Shown here in pieces: positions 35,822-47,368 of a stretch of 64,000 nucleotides of DNA. The notes under the pieces are model-generated. The model was not told where the DNA came from. It saw only the letters and a list, made by a program, of their open reading frames with translations, and searched no databases. Both the position numbers and the translations under genes were made by a program. This stretch comes from Boswellia sacra (Eukaryota; Streptophyta; Magnoliopsida; Sapindales; Burseraceae). Within the stretch, counting starts at the first letter, position 1. Every line of letters starts with the position of its first letter. The stretch lies in contig SNVD02013706.1 in assembly GCA_013180625.2 (NCBI GenBank), forward strand, positions 18,502 to 82,501, in the 5' to 3' direction.

Positions 35822-36740
35822 GTTTCTACAATGCAAATAGAATTGATGATGCAAGGGAGCTATTTGTGTCTATGGTGAATAATGGGTGTTAGGCAAATGC
35901 TGTTAGCTTTAATACCTTGATCAAGGGTTTTTGCATGGTGGATGGGATTAATGATGAAAGGAAGCTCTTTGTTTCTATGGCGAGTAATGGATGTCATCCT
36001 AATGTCACTAGTTACAATGCCTTAATCAATTATTTTTGCAACAAACAAAAAGTTGATGAAGCTATGAATCTTTTGAAGGAAATGATTACAAATGGAATTA
36101 GGCCAACAGTTGTCACATGCACTCCCTTGTTAACTGGTCTTTTTCAGATAGGGAACATTGGACATGCACAAAAATTGTTTAGAGAGATGCAACTTAAGAA
36201 TGTTCAACCTGATTCAATCATCTACAATATTGTTGTGAATTGACTTTGCAAAAAGAATTGTATTCTAAAGGGAACACAACTAATTTGTAGTTTACAAAAC
36301 TACAAGTTTTACCATTGACATGTTTAATTGCCTCATTGATAGACTGTGCAAAAGAGGGATGCCTAAAATTTCTTAGGAGCTATTTTAGAGATTATCTTCT
36401 AAAGGCCTAATGGTGGATGTTATGACATATAACATTATGATCAATGCACTTTGCAAAGAAAGGCAACTAGAAAAGGCCAATAATTTTTCTTTTAGATACG
36501 AAGAGGGAAAAGGGTTGTTCACCGAATATAATCACATTTACTACAATTATGCATGCTTTCTTACTAAATAATGATGCAAGAAAAGTGGTTGAACTTCTTC
36601 ACAATATGAACGAGCGAAATATGATCCCAGATGCATACATATTTGTAATAGTTGTGGAGTTATTAGTGAAAGATGATAAATATTGTGAATGCCCAGACTT
36701 GCTTCTATCACCAAAAGTCAACATGAAGTTGACATGATGA
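35822..36740 (+). pseudogene. Rf-like P-class PPR gene, 3' part
   Basis: It continues the repeat cut at 14225, starting with FYNANRIDDARELF. Further repeats are ANAVSFNTLIKGFCMVDGI, CHPNVTSYNALINYFCNKQK, IRPTVVTCTPLLTGL, VQPDSIIYNIVVN, a damaged DVMTYNIMINALCKERQLE repeat, an IITFTTIMHAFLLN repeat and a last NMIPDAYIFVIVVELL repeat. It ends at TGA 36738-36740. Stops near 35890 and 36241, a frameshift near 36290 and one near 36490 show pseudogenisation. P-class repeats without E/DYW domains fit an Rf-like mitochondrial RNA-binding protein (inference). Confidence 0.87.
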
Positions 36741-37262
36741 ATTTTAAGTGGACTAGGTAAGTATTGAGCTTGCAAGGCTTATTAGGAGATCCATATTTGA
36801 GGTTGCATTTTCTAACAACTATAGAATATAATGGCTTTTGCTTTATTCTAGTCATGATTATATGATACAAAAACTAATGCATCCCTCTCTGCTACATCCA
36901 AAACCTTCAATGCATTGTGGTGAAATTCTTTTGCCAACCTTTTAAGCTCGTATTCTGATGGGATGGATGGAATTTGCCTTGTTTTATTGTATGCAATCCA
37001 AATGTTAATGTCATGATCTCAAGAGTTTCAAAAGAAGCTAGTGCACTACAACTAGCATAGCAGTCTATGGAAAAGGCTCTAGAGCCCCTCCTCTACTCCT
37101 AATGTCATGATCTCAGGAGTTTCAGAAGAAGCAATGGATTAAGCGACTTGCACAAAAGGTTGCTTTTCTTATTAGATAATATAAGGTGCATTATCTATCT
37201 GTACTAAGGGGCCTTTTCTTGCAAGATTCTGGGTTAATAAGAATTGTTTGGTATTGTAATTG
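36741..37262. other. PPR 3' flank, no gene
   Basis: No coding potential. A short direct duplication ('atgtcatgatctca.gagtttca.aagaagc') occurs at about 37009 and 37100. Confidence 0.6.
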
Positions 37263-37502
37263 TGTCACATCCAAAAATAGGATTATCCCCCAAGTATAAG
37301 AGTGTTGAAGTAATAAACCTGAAAAAAGCATGGTCAATCCACGAGGAAGGGGATTTAGTGGTACAAACTAAAGGATGAGCAAATATAATATGAATGATTC
37401 AAATAAAGAACAAGATAATATTAATAAATAAAAGTAAAATGGTAGGTGGTACAATCGACCATTCAAAATAAAATGTGGTAAAACCATCCATAGAAATATG
37501 TG
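37263..37502 (-). repeat. Terminal 240 bp of a minus-strand A-D type LTR
   Basis: It is the reverse complement of the family LTR end (TGTCACATCC... for TGACACATCC...) up to the 'ccatccatagaaatatg' segment, where element C's 5' LTR begins. It could be the far end of element D's 3' LTR, with the rest lost, or a separate element. Confidence 0.75.
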
Positions 37503-39031
37503 TGATGAACACTTAAATATGCATGTTTAGTAAGAGTTTAGTTCATCATATTGCATTAATAGTGTCATTAAATTCCTCAACTTAAGCATATTTGTAGCAT
37601 TTGCATCTTTGGAATTAATTTCTCTTAATTTTGGTTTTGTTACAGGTTCGGTAAAATGGGCATAACTCTCCATTTATAGATCAGAATGGTGCAAATCTTA
37701 ATATTTTGGAAAGCTGATTTAATTGTCTACAAGATTGCATTTCACAAGCATCATCAAATTCGGGCTCTTAGTGGACTAAAATTGGGCTTGAAGTGAACCC
37801 ATCTACAGTCTCGGCCCAGTCTGACCAGGCCTCAGTATTTGGACCGTATCTCTCAAAATACGTATCCAAATTGTGCAACTCAATCTGTTCTAGAAAGCTG
37901 AGAGAAATATCTACAACTTTCATGAAGACATGTGATTAAAATTCACAAAATTTCGATGACAAAATTGATGGTCAAAGTCGGTGCCTAATGATCCCAATTG
38001 TCAAAGATATTTACAAACTAATATTTGACAATTATGCCCTTTAATTTGACAAGTTTGCCCCTGGATGTATCTATAAATAGAGGTGCCTTGTGACCCATTA
38101 GGGCATCTTGGCCTTGGCTGGAACATTTTGGCTTTGGCTAGGATCTTGTATTGTGTTTTGTGTGTTTATGTTATTAATGAATTTCCTTTTTCTTACATTT
38201 TATTTTCTTTCTATTATAATGTTCTTCTAATTTCTCTTTTGCTAAGGTGAAAGGGTGAAACCCTTGATATGAGAATAAGGATTCTCTAACCCTTAATATG
38301 TGATTTAATAATCTTAATATCTTATAATGTTTATTCAATATGATTTATATTTAATTTCTTAATCAATCTTGACACCACTCGTAAAAGTGGAGGTCTTGAT
38401 CCATTGTCGACAATCCTTGGCACATCAAATGCTTGGATCCTTTCTAGATGATGTATGGTTCTTCCTTACCGACACGAATCTAGTTAGGAACCTTGATTTG
38501 TTGTAGACATATAGTGATTGGCACATTGGATGCTTGAACCCATTTACAAGAAGTGGTATAAATATTGGTAATGAAACAAATATAATTCATATAACTAAAA
38601 TGGGTTAATTATCCTTATTTGAAATATCAAGGGCGGATCCCCTAACCTTAGCCTTCATTGTTATTGTGTTAATTCCTCTTGTATTTTAATTATTCTATTG
38701 TTTATGAACTTTTATTTTATTTACTATGGTAGGTTCTACCACCTTATGAAATTGTTCTTTAATTTACTATGGTTGGTTATACCACCTATTTCCATGGATG
38801 GTTTTACCTCCTCTTGCTTTTTGTTTTATATTTGAATGGTCGTAATACCACCTACCATCTTACATACTTGTTGATATTATCATGTCACTCTTTGAATCAT
38901 CCATATCACATTCGTTTAGCTTATAATTTGTAACGCTTAAATTCCTCCTCGTGGATTAACCCCGGTCTCACCGGGTTTTATTACTTCGACACTCCTATAC
39001 TTGGGAGACAATCCTTTTCGGGGATGTGTCA
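37503..39031 (+). repeat. 5' LTR of element C (1529 bp)
   Basis: TGATGAACACTT... to GATGTGTCA. TATA box at 38072-38079. Differences from the 3' LTR cluster in the first 500 bases, and single-base losses occur near its end. Confidence 0.92.
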
Positions 39032-39037
39032 AGTTTT

Positions 39038-39054
39038 TGGCGCGTTGCCGGGGA
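39038..39054 (+). other. Primer binding site of C with a one-base deletion
   Basis: TGGCGCGTTGCCGGGGA lacks one C relative to the intact site in B. Confidence 0.8.
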
Positions 39055-39233
39055 AGGTAAAAATTGGCGTGCAAAATTGTAAGTATTCTCTTTTCTCATC
39101 TTAGATCTAAATTTTTTACTTTTTTTTGTGTGTTCATCTTTTCCTCTCTTTCTTCCCTCTTTCTTGCATGAAAATTTGGTCACGAACATCTAGTGGTAGA
39201 CTTGTTAGAAAAACATCATCTTCCTTAGAAAAC

Positions 39234-40961
39234 ATGGCCGACAATCATGTGGAAATATTCACGGATGAAGGGGACAACCGTTCGCAACAAAATGATCAAA
39301 ACCAACGAAGAACCCTCAAAGACTACATGAATCCGGTAAGGACTAGTGCACCATCTTGTGTAGTTTCTCCTCCAGATTCAATCCATTTCAATTTCAAACC
39401 AAGTTTTGTTCGACTTCTACCCACTTTTCATGGCCTTGACATGGAGAACCCATATTCGCACTTGAAACTCTTTGAAGAGGTATGTAGCTCCTACACTGAC
39501 CCAAATTGTAGCATAAACACCATTAGATTAAAGCTTTTTCCTTTTTCTTTAAAAGATAAAGCTAGAACATGGCTACAAAATTTGAGGTCGAATTCCATCA
39601 GTTCATGGATGAGATGAAACAACAATTTTTGAAAAAAATTTTTCCTACCCATAGAACAAATTCTCTTAAAAGACAAATTTCTGATTTCTCTCAGAAACAA
39701 GGGGAAACCCGTTACCAATGTTGGGATAGATATAAGGAATTAATTAATAGTTCCTCACCAGGGTTGTGAAACTTGGGAGAATAGGTTGCACACTTCTATG
39801 AAGGGTTAACACCTCAAGATAGGCAACTAGTGGAATTAATGTGTAATGGAGAATTAAAGAAAAAGACCCTGAGGAAGCACTTGACTTCCTAGATTCCTTG
39901 GCAGAAAAGGCACAAAATTGGGACACTGCTGGCACCTATGAGGTACCAGGCAAGGCCCCAACCTCGACACCCAATAGAGGCATTTACAACCTTAGGGAAG
40001 ACCATGACCTTCAAGCCAAATTGCATCCCTAGCTAGAAAAGTCGAGGCTATAGAGATGAAAAAGAGTGGTCAATTGAAATCTATTCAAGAAAATGTCTGT
40101 AACATTTGTGATGACAATGACCATTCTACTGATGATTGCCCAACTTTGCCTGCCTTTAGTGAATGTCTCCATGAGCAAGCCAATGCCTTGAACACTTTCA
40201 AAAGGCCAAATCACAATCCATATTCACAAACCTACAATCCTTGTTGGAGAAATCATCCAAATTTTAGCTGGAAAAATGATAATCATGCACAATCTTCACA
40301 AGTCCCTTTTCAAACACGACAAAATTTTCAAAATTCTCATGATCATGCATATGCTCCTCCTCCTAGGAAGGACTTGGAAGAAACATTGCATTCATTCATT
40401 ACAAAGCAAGAGACTTTCAATAGTCAAACTACTCAAACACTAGCAAAATTGTCAGAAACTCTTGCAAAATTTGCATCTACATGTAGCATCCAAGAGAAAG
40501 GAAAATTTCCTTCTCAAACATTGCAAAACCCCAAAGATCAATCTAACTCAAATGCAGGGAATTCAAATAACCATTATTTTGACCAAGCTAAGTCAGTCAT
40601 GACCCTTCGCAATGGTAAGGTTGTTGAAAAACATATTCCTAACCCTTGTGAGAAAGAAGAAGAATCGATCTCTAAAGGGCAGGAGGAGGTTGCCAAACCA
40701 ACACCTAGCGAAGAGGAAACCAAATCCTCATCTGTGCCTCCATTTCCTCAAGCATTAGCCACACAAAAGAAGCCAACTCACAATTCTGAAATCTTTGAAA
40801 TTTTTAAACAGGTAAAGTTCAACATTCCCTTGCTTGATGTGATCAAACAGGTACCTTCTTATGCAAAATTTTTGAAAGACTTGTGCACTGTGAAAAAGAA
40901 AACTAAATGTGAAAAAGAAGGCCTTTCTAGCCGAGCAAGTAAGTGCTATTCTTCAAAATAA
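39234..40961 (+). pseudogene. Athila gag of element C
   Basis: The start is taken at MADNHVEIFTDEG (ATG 39234). The blocks LKDYMNPVRTSAPSC, FNFKPSFVRLLPTFHGLDME, LKLFPFSLKDKARTWLQNL and QKQGETRYQCWDRYKEL are typical of Athila gag. A zinc knuckle CNICDDNDHSTDDC lies near 40100-40140. A long polar region (NTFKRPNHNPYSQTYNP, FITKQETFNSQTTQTL) leads to the protease. Single-base losses near 39605, 39765, 39865 and 40020 break the frame. The last 301 codons (40056-40961) are open. Confidence 0.87.
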
Positions 40962-41400
40962 TAATACAGTGAAATATAAGGATCCGGTTGTCCTACAATT
41001 TCATGTGTTTATTGGAGACCATAAATTGAACAAGCTTTACTTGATCTTGGTGCTAGTGTGATTTGCTTCCGATACTCGGTTTTTCAAAACGATCATCTAG
41101 GTGATTTTAAAACAACTTCTGTGACTCTTTTGCTTGCTGATAGGTCAATTAAAGTACCAAGAGGAGTAAGTAGAAGTATGTGTTAGTTCAAGTCGATAAA
41201 TTCATTTACCCCGTAGATTTATGTCTTGGACACACAACCAGTTGACGTATGTAATTCAATTCTGTCATTTTAGGCTCCATTTCTAGCACCTCTTAATGCT
41301 TTGTTAATTGCGGAATGGAGTCATGAGGCTAATCTTTTTGGAACATGACTTGGAACTTAATTTTTGTCAATATGTGCAATACAACCACCTGAAGAAGAAA
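40962..41400 (+). pseudogene. Aspartic protease region of element C
   Basis: The active-site block LDLGASV is visible near 41040-41060. The downstream VDTQPVDVCNS- and APFLAPLNALLI-like segments match the protease of D. There are several frameshifts. The protease would process the Gag-Pol polyprotein. Confidence 0.7.
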
Positions 41401-43160
41401 TGAAATTGAGGAGGCTAATATGATCTAATCTATTGTGGAAGATCACATCCAAAAAGGGAGTTCTTCTGACCCTTTGGAAACTTGTCTAGTGAATTCATTA
41501 GAATCAAGTATGAAACTAGAGTCTGATCTTTCTGATATATGTTCTTTATTGGATTGTGCACAGGTGATGAAAAAATGCTCAAAATCAAGATTTGAAGAAT
41601 TGGGGCAAATGAATGAAAGCAAGGAAGAGGAAGCTCCCAAGTTAGAATTGAAGCCCTTACCTGAAGGACTGAAATATGCATATCTTGGGGAGAATCAGAC
41701 ATATCCAGTTGTAATTTCTTCATCCCTCACATGCGAGCAGCAAGTTAAATTGATAGAAGTGCTTAAAAGGCATAAAAATGCAATCGGGTGGACTTTAAAA
41801 AATATAAAAGGCATTAACCCTTTAATTTGCACACACAGAAACATTTAGAGGAAAATGCCAAACATCTACAACCTCAAGAGTTAAATCCACCACATGAAAG
41901 GGTCATTAGTGCTGAAGTTCTACAAACTACTTGTGTGGAAATATCTATCCTATTTGTGATAGTAAGTGGGTAAGCCCTACACAAGTAGTACCTAAGAAAT
42001 CTGGCATTACAGTAGTTAAAAATGAAAAGGGTGAATTATTGCCAACTCGTGTCCTATCTAGTTGGAGGATGTGCATTGATTATAGAAAATTAAATGCTGT
42101 CACTAAAAAAGACCATTTTCCCTTACCCTTCCTTGACCAAATTCTTGAAATAGTAGCAGGAAACCCCTACTACTGCTTTCTTGATGGATACTCAGGCTAC
42201 TATCAAATCCCCATTGCACTTGAAGACCAAGAAAGACCACATTCACGCTGTCCCCTTTGGTACTTTTGCATTTAGGAGAATGCCTTTTGGACTTTGTAAT
42301 GCTACCAGCTACTTTTCAAGATGCATGCTAAGCATTTTTAGTGATATGTCAGCATTGTTTTAGAAGTTTTCATGGATATATTAACTGTCTGTTGAAACTC
42401 TTTTGATAATTGTCTTGAAAATTTTAGAAAAAGTCCTAAAAGTTGTGTGCGAAAAAAGGTCTTATTTTGAATTGGGAAAAATGTCATTATATGGTCACTT
42501 CAGGAATTGTTTTAGGTCATGTGGTGTCTTCTAAAGGAATTGAAGTGGATAAAGCAAAAGTGGAATTAATTTCCCATTTGTCTCCACCAAAAACAGTTAA
42601 AGAGGTTCGTTCATTCTTAGGGCATGCTGGATTTTATAGGAGATTCATAAGAAATTTTAGTGCTATCTCTAAACCTCTTTGTGACCTCTTAATAAAAGAT
42701 ACTTCCTTTGAATGGACTCAAGAATGTCAAAATGCCTTTGATACACTAATTGGACTTTTAACAACTGCTCCAATTATGCAATCTCCTGATTGGTCCTTGC
42801 CTTTTGAATTGATGTGTGATGCAAGTGACTATGCCGTTGGTGCTGTCTTAGGACAATGAAAAGAAGGTAAGCCTTATGTCATATACTATGCAAGTAGGAC
42901 TTTAAATGATGCGTAAATGAATTACACAACAACTGAAAAAGAACTACTTGCAGTAGTATTTGCATTGGACAAATTTCGTTCTTATTTAATTGGTTCTCCC
43001 ACAATTGTTTACACTGACCATGCAGCTGTGAGATATTTAATGTCTAAACAGGATGCAAAACCTATATTGATACGGTGGATCTTATTGCTCCAAGAATTCA
43101 ACATCACAATAAAGGATAAGAAAGGAGCCGAAAATGTCGTTGCTGACCATCTTTCAAGAC
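41401..43160 (+). pseudogene. RT-RNase H region of element C
   Basis: The pre-RT linker (LPEGLKYAYLGENQTYPVVI) is at 41435-41848. RT follows with SPTQVVPKKSG, MCIDYRKLNAVTKKDHFPLP and FLDGYSGYYQIPI. The palm motif near 42370-42395 reads VFMDILTV instead of VFMDDLTV, so the second catalytic Asp is lost. Next come LGHVVSSKGIEVDKAKVE and FLGHAGFYRRFIRNFSAI. RNase H shows [49 protein letters not shown] and VVADHLSRL. Frameshifts or stops lie near 41850, 42230, 42360, 42430, 42857 and 42914. Confidence 0.88.
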
Positions 43161-44520
43161 TACCGACAGAGACATTAATTGAAACTTCACCTATCAATGA
43201 TTCTTTTCCTGATGAATTTTTATTTTCCATTACTACTGTACCTTGGTTTGCTAATATTGTAAATTTTCTTGCGACAGGGAAAATGCCACCTCATTGGAAT
43301 GCTCAAGACAAAAGAAAATTTTTAACCGAGGTGACAAATTTTTACTGGGATGACCCATATCTGTTCAAATATTGTCCAGACCAAATAATGAGAAGATGCA
43401 TACCCGACAATGAGGTAAGTAGTGTCATTAACTTTTGTCATTCTGAAGCATGTGGAGGACATTTGTCATCTAGAAAAACAGCTGCTAAGATCTTACAATG
43501 TGGATTTTATTGGCCCACCTTATTTAAAGATGCACATGCATTTTGCAAAACGTGTGAAAATTGTCAAAAATTTGGATCCATTTCAAAAAGAAACATGATG
43601 CCTTTGAATCCCATTCTTGTTGTTGAAATCTTTGATTGTTGGGGTATTGATTTTATGGGACCCTTTCCATCGTCATTTGGTTTTGTGTATATTCTTGTTG
43701 CAGTAGACTATGTTTCAAAATGGGTCGAGGCAATTCCGTGTCGAAACAATGACCACAAAACAGTTGTCAAATTCTTGAAAGAGAATATCTTGAGTAGATT
43801 TGGAATTCCTCGAGCCATTATTAGTGATGGGGGTACGCATTTTTGTAATAAACCATTTGAAACCTTAATGAAGAAATATGAAATAACCCATAAAATTTCT
43901 ACACCTTATCACCACAAACAAGTGGACAAGTTGAATTAGCTAATAGGAAGATAAAACAGATCTTAGAAAAAACGGTTAACCCAAATCGTAAAGATTGGTC
44001 TTTAAGACTTAATGATGCACTTTAGGCTTACCGAACTGCTTTTAAAACATCATTAGGAATGTCTCCTTATAGACTATTTATGGAAAACCTTGTCACTTGC
44101 CTGTGAAAATTGAGCATAAAGCTTATTGGGCCATTAAAACATTCAACCCAAATTTGAATAATGCTTGCAAGTTACGTAAACTCCAACTGAGTGAACTTGA
44201 AGAAATCAGGAATGAGGCTTATGAAAATCTAAAATCTACAAAGAAAAAATGAAGGTTTTTCATGACAAATTCATTATTCAAAAATCTTTTGAACCTTCAC
44301 AAAAAGTCCTTTTGTATGATTCAAGATTGCATTTGTTTCCTGGTAGAACTGCTTCGGTTTCCCCCCCTCGTTTGGACGGGCCTTTCATTGTTAAAAATGT
44401 TTTCCCTCATGGAGCAGTGAAATTGAGAACCCAAAGAATGGTAATTTGTTTTAAAGTTAATGGACAACGGTTAAAACCATTCCTTTGAAAATTTTGCCCA
44501 AAACGAAGGTTCCATTGCTT
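43161..44520 (+). pseudogene. Integrase of element C
   Basis: The zinc domain has [15 protein letters not shown] and [12 protein letters not shown]. The core has [12 protein letters not shown] (Asp), [11 protein letters not shown] (Asp) and, after a frameshift near 43910, GQVELANRK, where the usual catalytic Glu block is kept (VELAN). A TAG near 44022 and indels near 44080 and 44230 follow. The C-terminal [20 protein letters not shown] and [14 protein letters not shown] segments end near 44488. The first 340 codons of the RNase H-integrase frame (42917-43939) are open. No chromodomain. Confidence 0.88.
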
Positions 44521-44666
44521 TAATCGATCCTTTTTTGAGGATTGATTTTTCCCGGTCAAGTGGCTGTACTGTACTCCGTGACATTGAAAGTCGGATTTTT
44601 CAGTTCCCTAAAAAACTGTTGCTCACCTTGCATTCATTTTCTTTTCTTCTCTCTCATTTTCTTCAC

Positions 44667-45221
44667 ATGGATACCATTCTCTCAAAATTGCACAAAACAT
44701 TTTCCCTCTCTTCCTCAAAATGATTTGCTTAAAATTTACAAAGCTCGCGCAGAAAGACTAAGGATGTTGATGCGTAAGGGTATGCCTATCGAAGTAAGAT
44801 GGTTAATTGAAGCCAAGGTTCGATTTTCTTATGAATTTTCAGATAATCTTGTTTCTCACATGCCAGGTATGGGAAAAGCTCTTACGCCAAAAAGCGAAGA
44901 GCGAAAAGGTTACAAGTTTGTCCCAAATGTGGCAAGATGGAACTTGTAACCCAGCGTGCCGCTCCTTTGGGATATTTGTCCTATAATAATCGAGAGGATA
45001 AACTACAGTTCTCAAGAATGGACTGAGTAAGGAGTCTTTTGGATGATATCCGAATGACTATTGAGACGCATTCTTATGGACTTGTGCAGCGTGAAATTTT
45101 TAAATTGTGGACACAATTCCGAGATGAGCAGGAACGCTATAGTCTTGGGAATCTGACTCAAAACGACCCTGTTTGCCAGTTTATAAGAAACTTGGATGGG
45201 AAGCATATCCCCAACTCATAG
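44667..45221 (+). pseudogene. KHF-ORF of element C
   Basis: It starts MDTILSKLHK at 44667, with a one-base insertion near 44694. Then LPQNDLLKIYKARAERLRML, a VRWLIEAKVRFSYEFSDNL block and the Cys segment in shifted frames (an extra or missing base near 44875 and 44935) follow. The end is MDDIRMTIETHSYGLVQREI ... DGKHIPNS and the shared TAG at 45219-45221. The C-terminal half from 45039 is open. Function unknown. Confidence 0.72.
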
Positions 45222-45539
45222 AAGGTGTTTAAGCCGTTTCTGGACGTAAAACCAGAGGAAGATGTAAGCCACAGTCACAACTACCTGTACATATGCATGC
45301 GTGCCATCATTTTTGAATTTAATACCTCATAGCTGTCATTTTTGAATTTGTATCTTTTGTTTGACTTATGTGTCTTATTTCATCATCTTTTGAATTTTTA
45401 TTCAGTATTGTCAACTTTTTCACAACAACCGAGTACGTAGATAGATATCACATCATTACAGCATCCCTTGTTGCACTCCATAAAATACCACAGAAATGTC
45501 TTGTTCTCTTCTTCACACATAGTTTGAGGTGGTAAAGAC

Positions 45540-46030
45540 ATGGAGGGAACTTCACAACGTCCGAATCCAAAGGATATGTGGTATGTTCTGCTGACTCGAC
45601 CGGGTAAAAGTGAGGAATTTTTGTAGAAGTAGCAACTATCTTGTTAGGCTACTGGTGAAAAAAAGATTCATGGTTGGTTTTATGGGGGAGGTAGATTCAG
45701 ATGCCTTTATTGCTTTACCAGGTGGCTTTGGCACTCTTGAAGAAATTTTTCAAATTGCCTCTTGGCCCCAACTGAATCTCCATCAAAAACCCATAGGTTT
45801 GTTGAATGTCAAAAATTTCTTTGATCCTTTGCTAAGTTTTGTTGATGCAGCTGTGGAACAGAATTTTATCCCTCATTCAGCGAGAAAGATCCTTGTTTTC
45901 TGCAATTCTGCTGGTGTTACTTGACAAATTACAAGAAGTTTTGAGTATGAACCGACCCCGCTAAGTTACTCCAATTATTGGGCAGGAGGGCAAACAAAAA
46001 GTGCAATTGGATTCTGAATCGCCTTTCTAT
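45540..46030 (+). pseudogene. LOG-like: LOG-type phosphoribohydrolase, retroelement copy C, internally deleted
   Basis: The ATG at 45540 is followed by a frameshifted N-terminus. Near 45690 the GGG of the nucleotide-binding loop joins directly to [20 protein letters not shown]. About 170 bases, including GSLGLMG, GIIPKAL and SMHER, are therefore deleted. The PGGxGTxxE motif and [20 protein letters not shown] are intact. The C-terminus is full of small indels. It cannot be active, since the MHxR Arg and half of the fold are missing. Confidence 0.88.
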
Positions 46031-47368
46031 TTTTTTCTGTCCTTTTTATTTTATTTTAGACATGTTATTTTATGAGTCTTTCCAGGTCATCTCTCTTGAA
46101 TAAAAGCTTCAGGTAATGTCTCCTATACTTTATCTCTCTACATTTAAACATTGAGGACAATGTTTCATTTGGTTAGGGGGGAAGGATAGTAGACATAAGT
46201 GTGTCTTGAATTTTCTTTTTTCTTGCAAAAAAAAAAAACGAGTTAGTAATTAGATTCAGAGTGCGGTGTAAGGAGTTCAACTCCTCTTGAGACGCATTCT
46301 GGGTCAGGAATGGCAGAGTAGGGAGGACCAGTTTGAACTCTTGAAACCTATTCTAACCAATTTGTCATTTTATTCTTGCATTTTTGAAGACTTATTTGAT
46401 ATTATTTAGTCTTGATTTTTGAATTTTATAACAAGGAGGTCTTATTCATTTCACTTTGAATCATTCAAATCTATGAACTCTCACACCCTTATCATTTAAT
46501 AAATTGTGTGCTTATGTGCTCATTAAGCAAGTATCTATGAATCTTTCTTCACACACACACATACCTTGATGTATGATTGTGGGTGGCGAAATGAAATATT
46601 GTAATATTTGAGTTCTTTTGTTTTGTTTAGGATACCAACACAAGGAAGGTGAAAGTTAAAAAAAAAAAAAAAGAAAAAAAAAAAGAAGAAAAAAAAAGAA
46701 AAAAAAAAATCAATTGGTGGATCAAGTTTGGTCTCGTAGCCTCCTTAATTCGAGCAATTAAGCCCGAGGGGTACCTTAACACCTAATACCCTAAGACCAA
46801 CTGGTTTGGGAGCTATTGGCCCAAAGCTCGTTACATGGATTAAGGAGAAAGCTTAATGGGATTGAACATTGCACTATCCATAAGTTTCTAAGCAAAAATA
46901 AAGCATCGGCAACCCGAGTCGTTAAGCTCGAAGGGGTGTCTTAACACCTAATGCCCTAAGGCCAACTGGTCTGGGAGCCATTAGCCTAAGGCTCGCTACA
47001 TGGGTTCTACATGGGTTAAAGATGCATTCTTTCAAAAAAAAAAAAAAACACACATATATATAAAATAAATGAATGCCCCCTACCTAAAGTTGTTAGCCTT
47101 AACAAATATTAGAACCGATATGGCTTCTTTCTAATAAGCCCCATAGTCATGTGTTGATGAGCACAAAAAAAGAGGTTTATTGATATCTTGACTGAAGGGT
47201 ACATGAGTCATAAAAAAATAATAATAATATATTGGTTGAGAGTTTGTTTATTGGGATAAAATCAAGGAGAGTGCAATACTGACCACCTTGGATGTAAAAT
47301 TCTATAAATCACTTCTAAATAATAACGCTTTAATTGCTAGGGACTAGCAATAAGCTAGTTGGGGGGTG
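46031..47368 (+). other. 3' untranslated region of element C
   Basis: It has ACATTGAGGACAATG (about 46148-46163), a poly-A/GAA tract (46656-46708), the duplicated hairpin block (about 46738-47005), a poly-A tract (47035-47048) and the G-rich tract before the LTR. No coding sequence. Confidence 0.75.

Noticed and set aside
36241..36760. Intron in the 3' part of the PPR gene (a GGTAAGT occurs near 36756).
   Set aside because: P-class PPR genes are usually intron-less, the break near 36241 is a stop or indel within recognisable repeat sequence, and the GGTAAGT lies after the stop codon.
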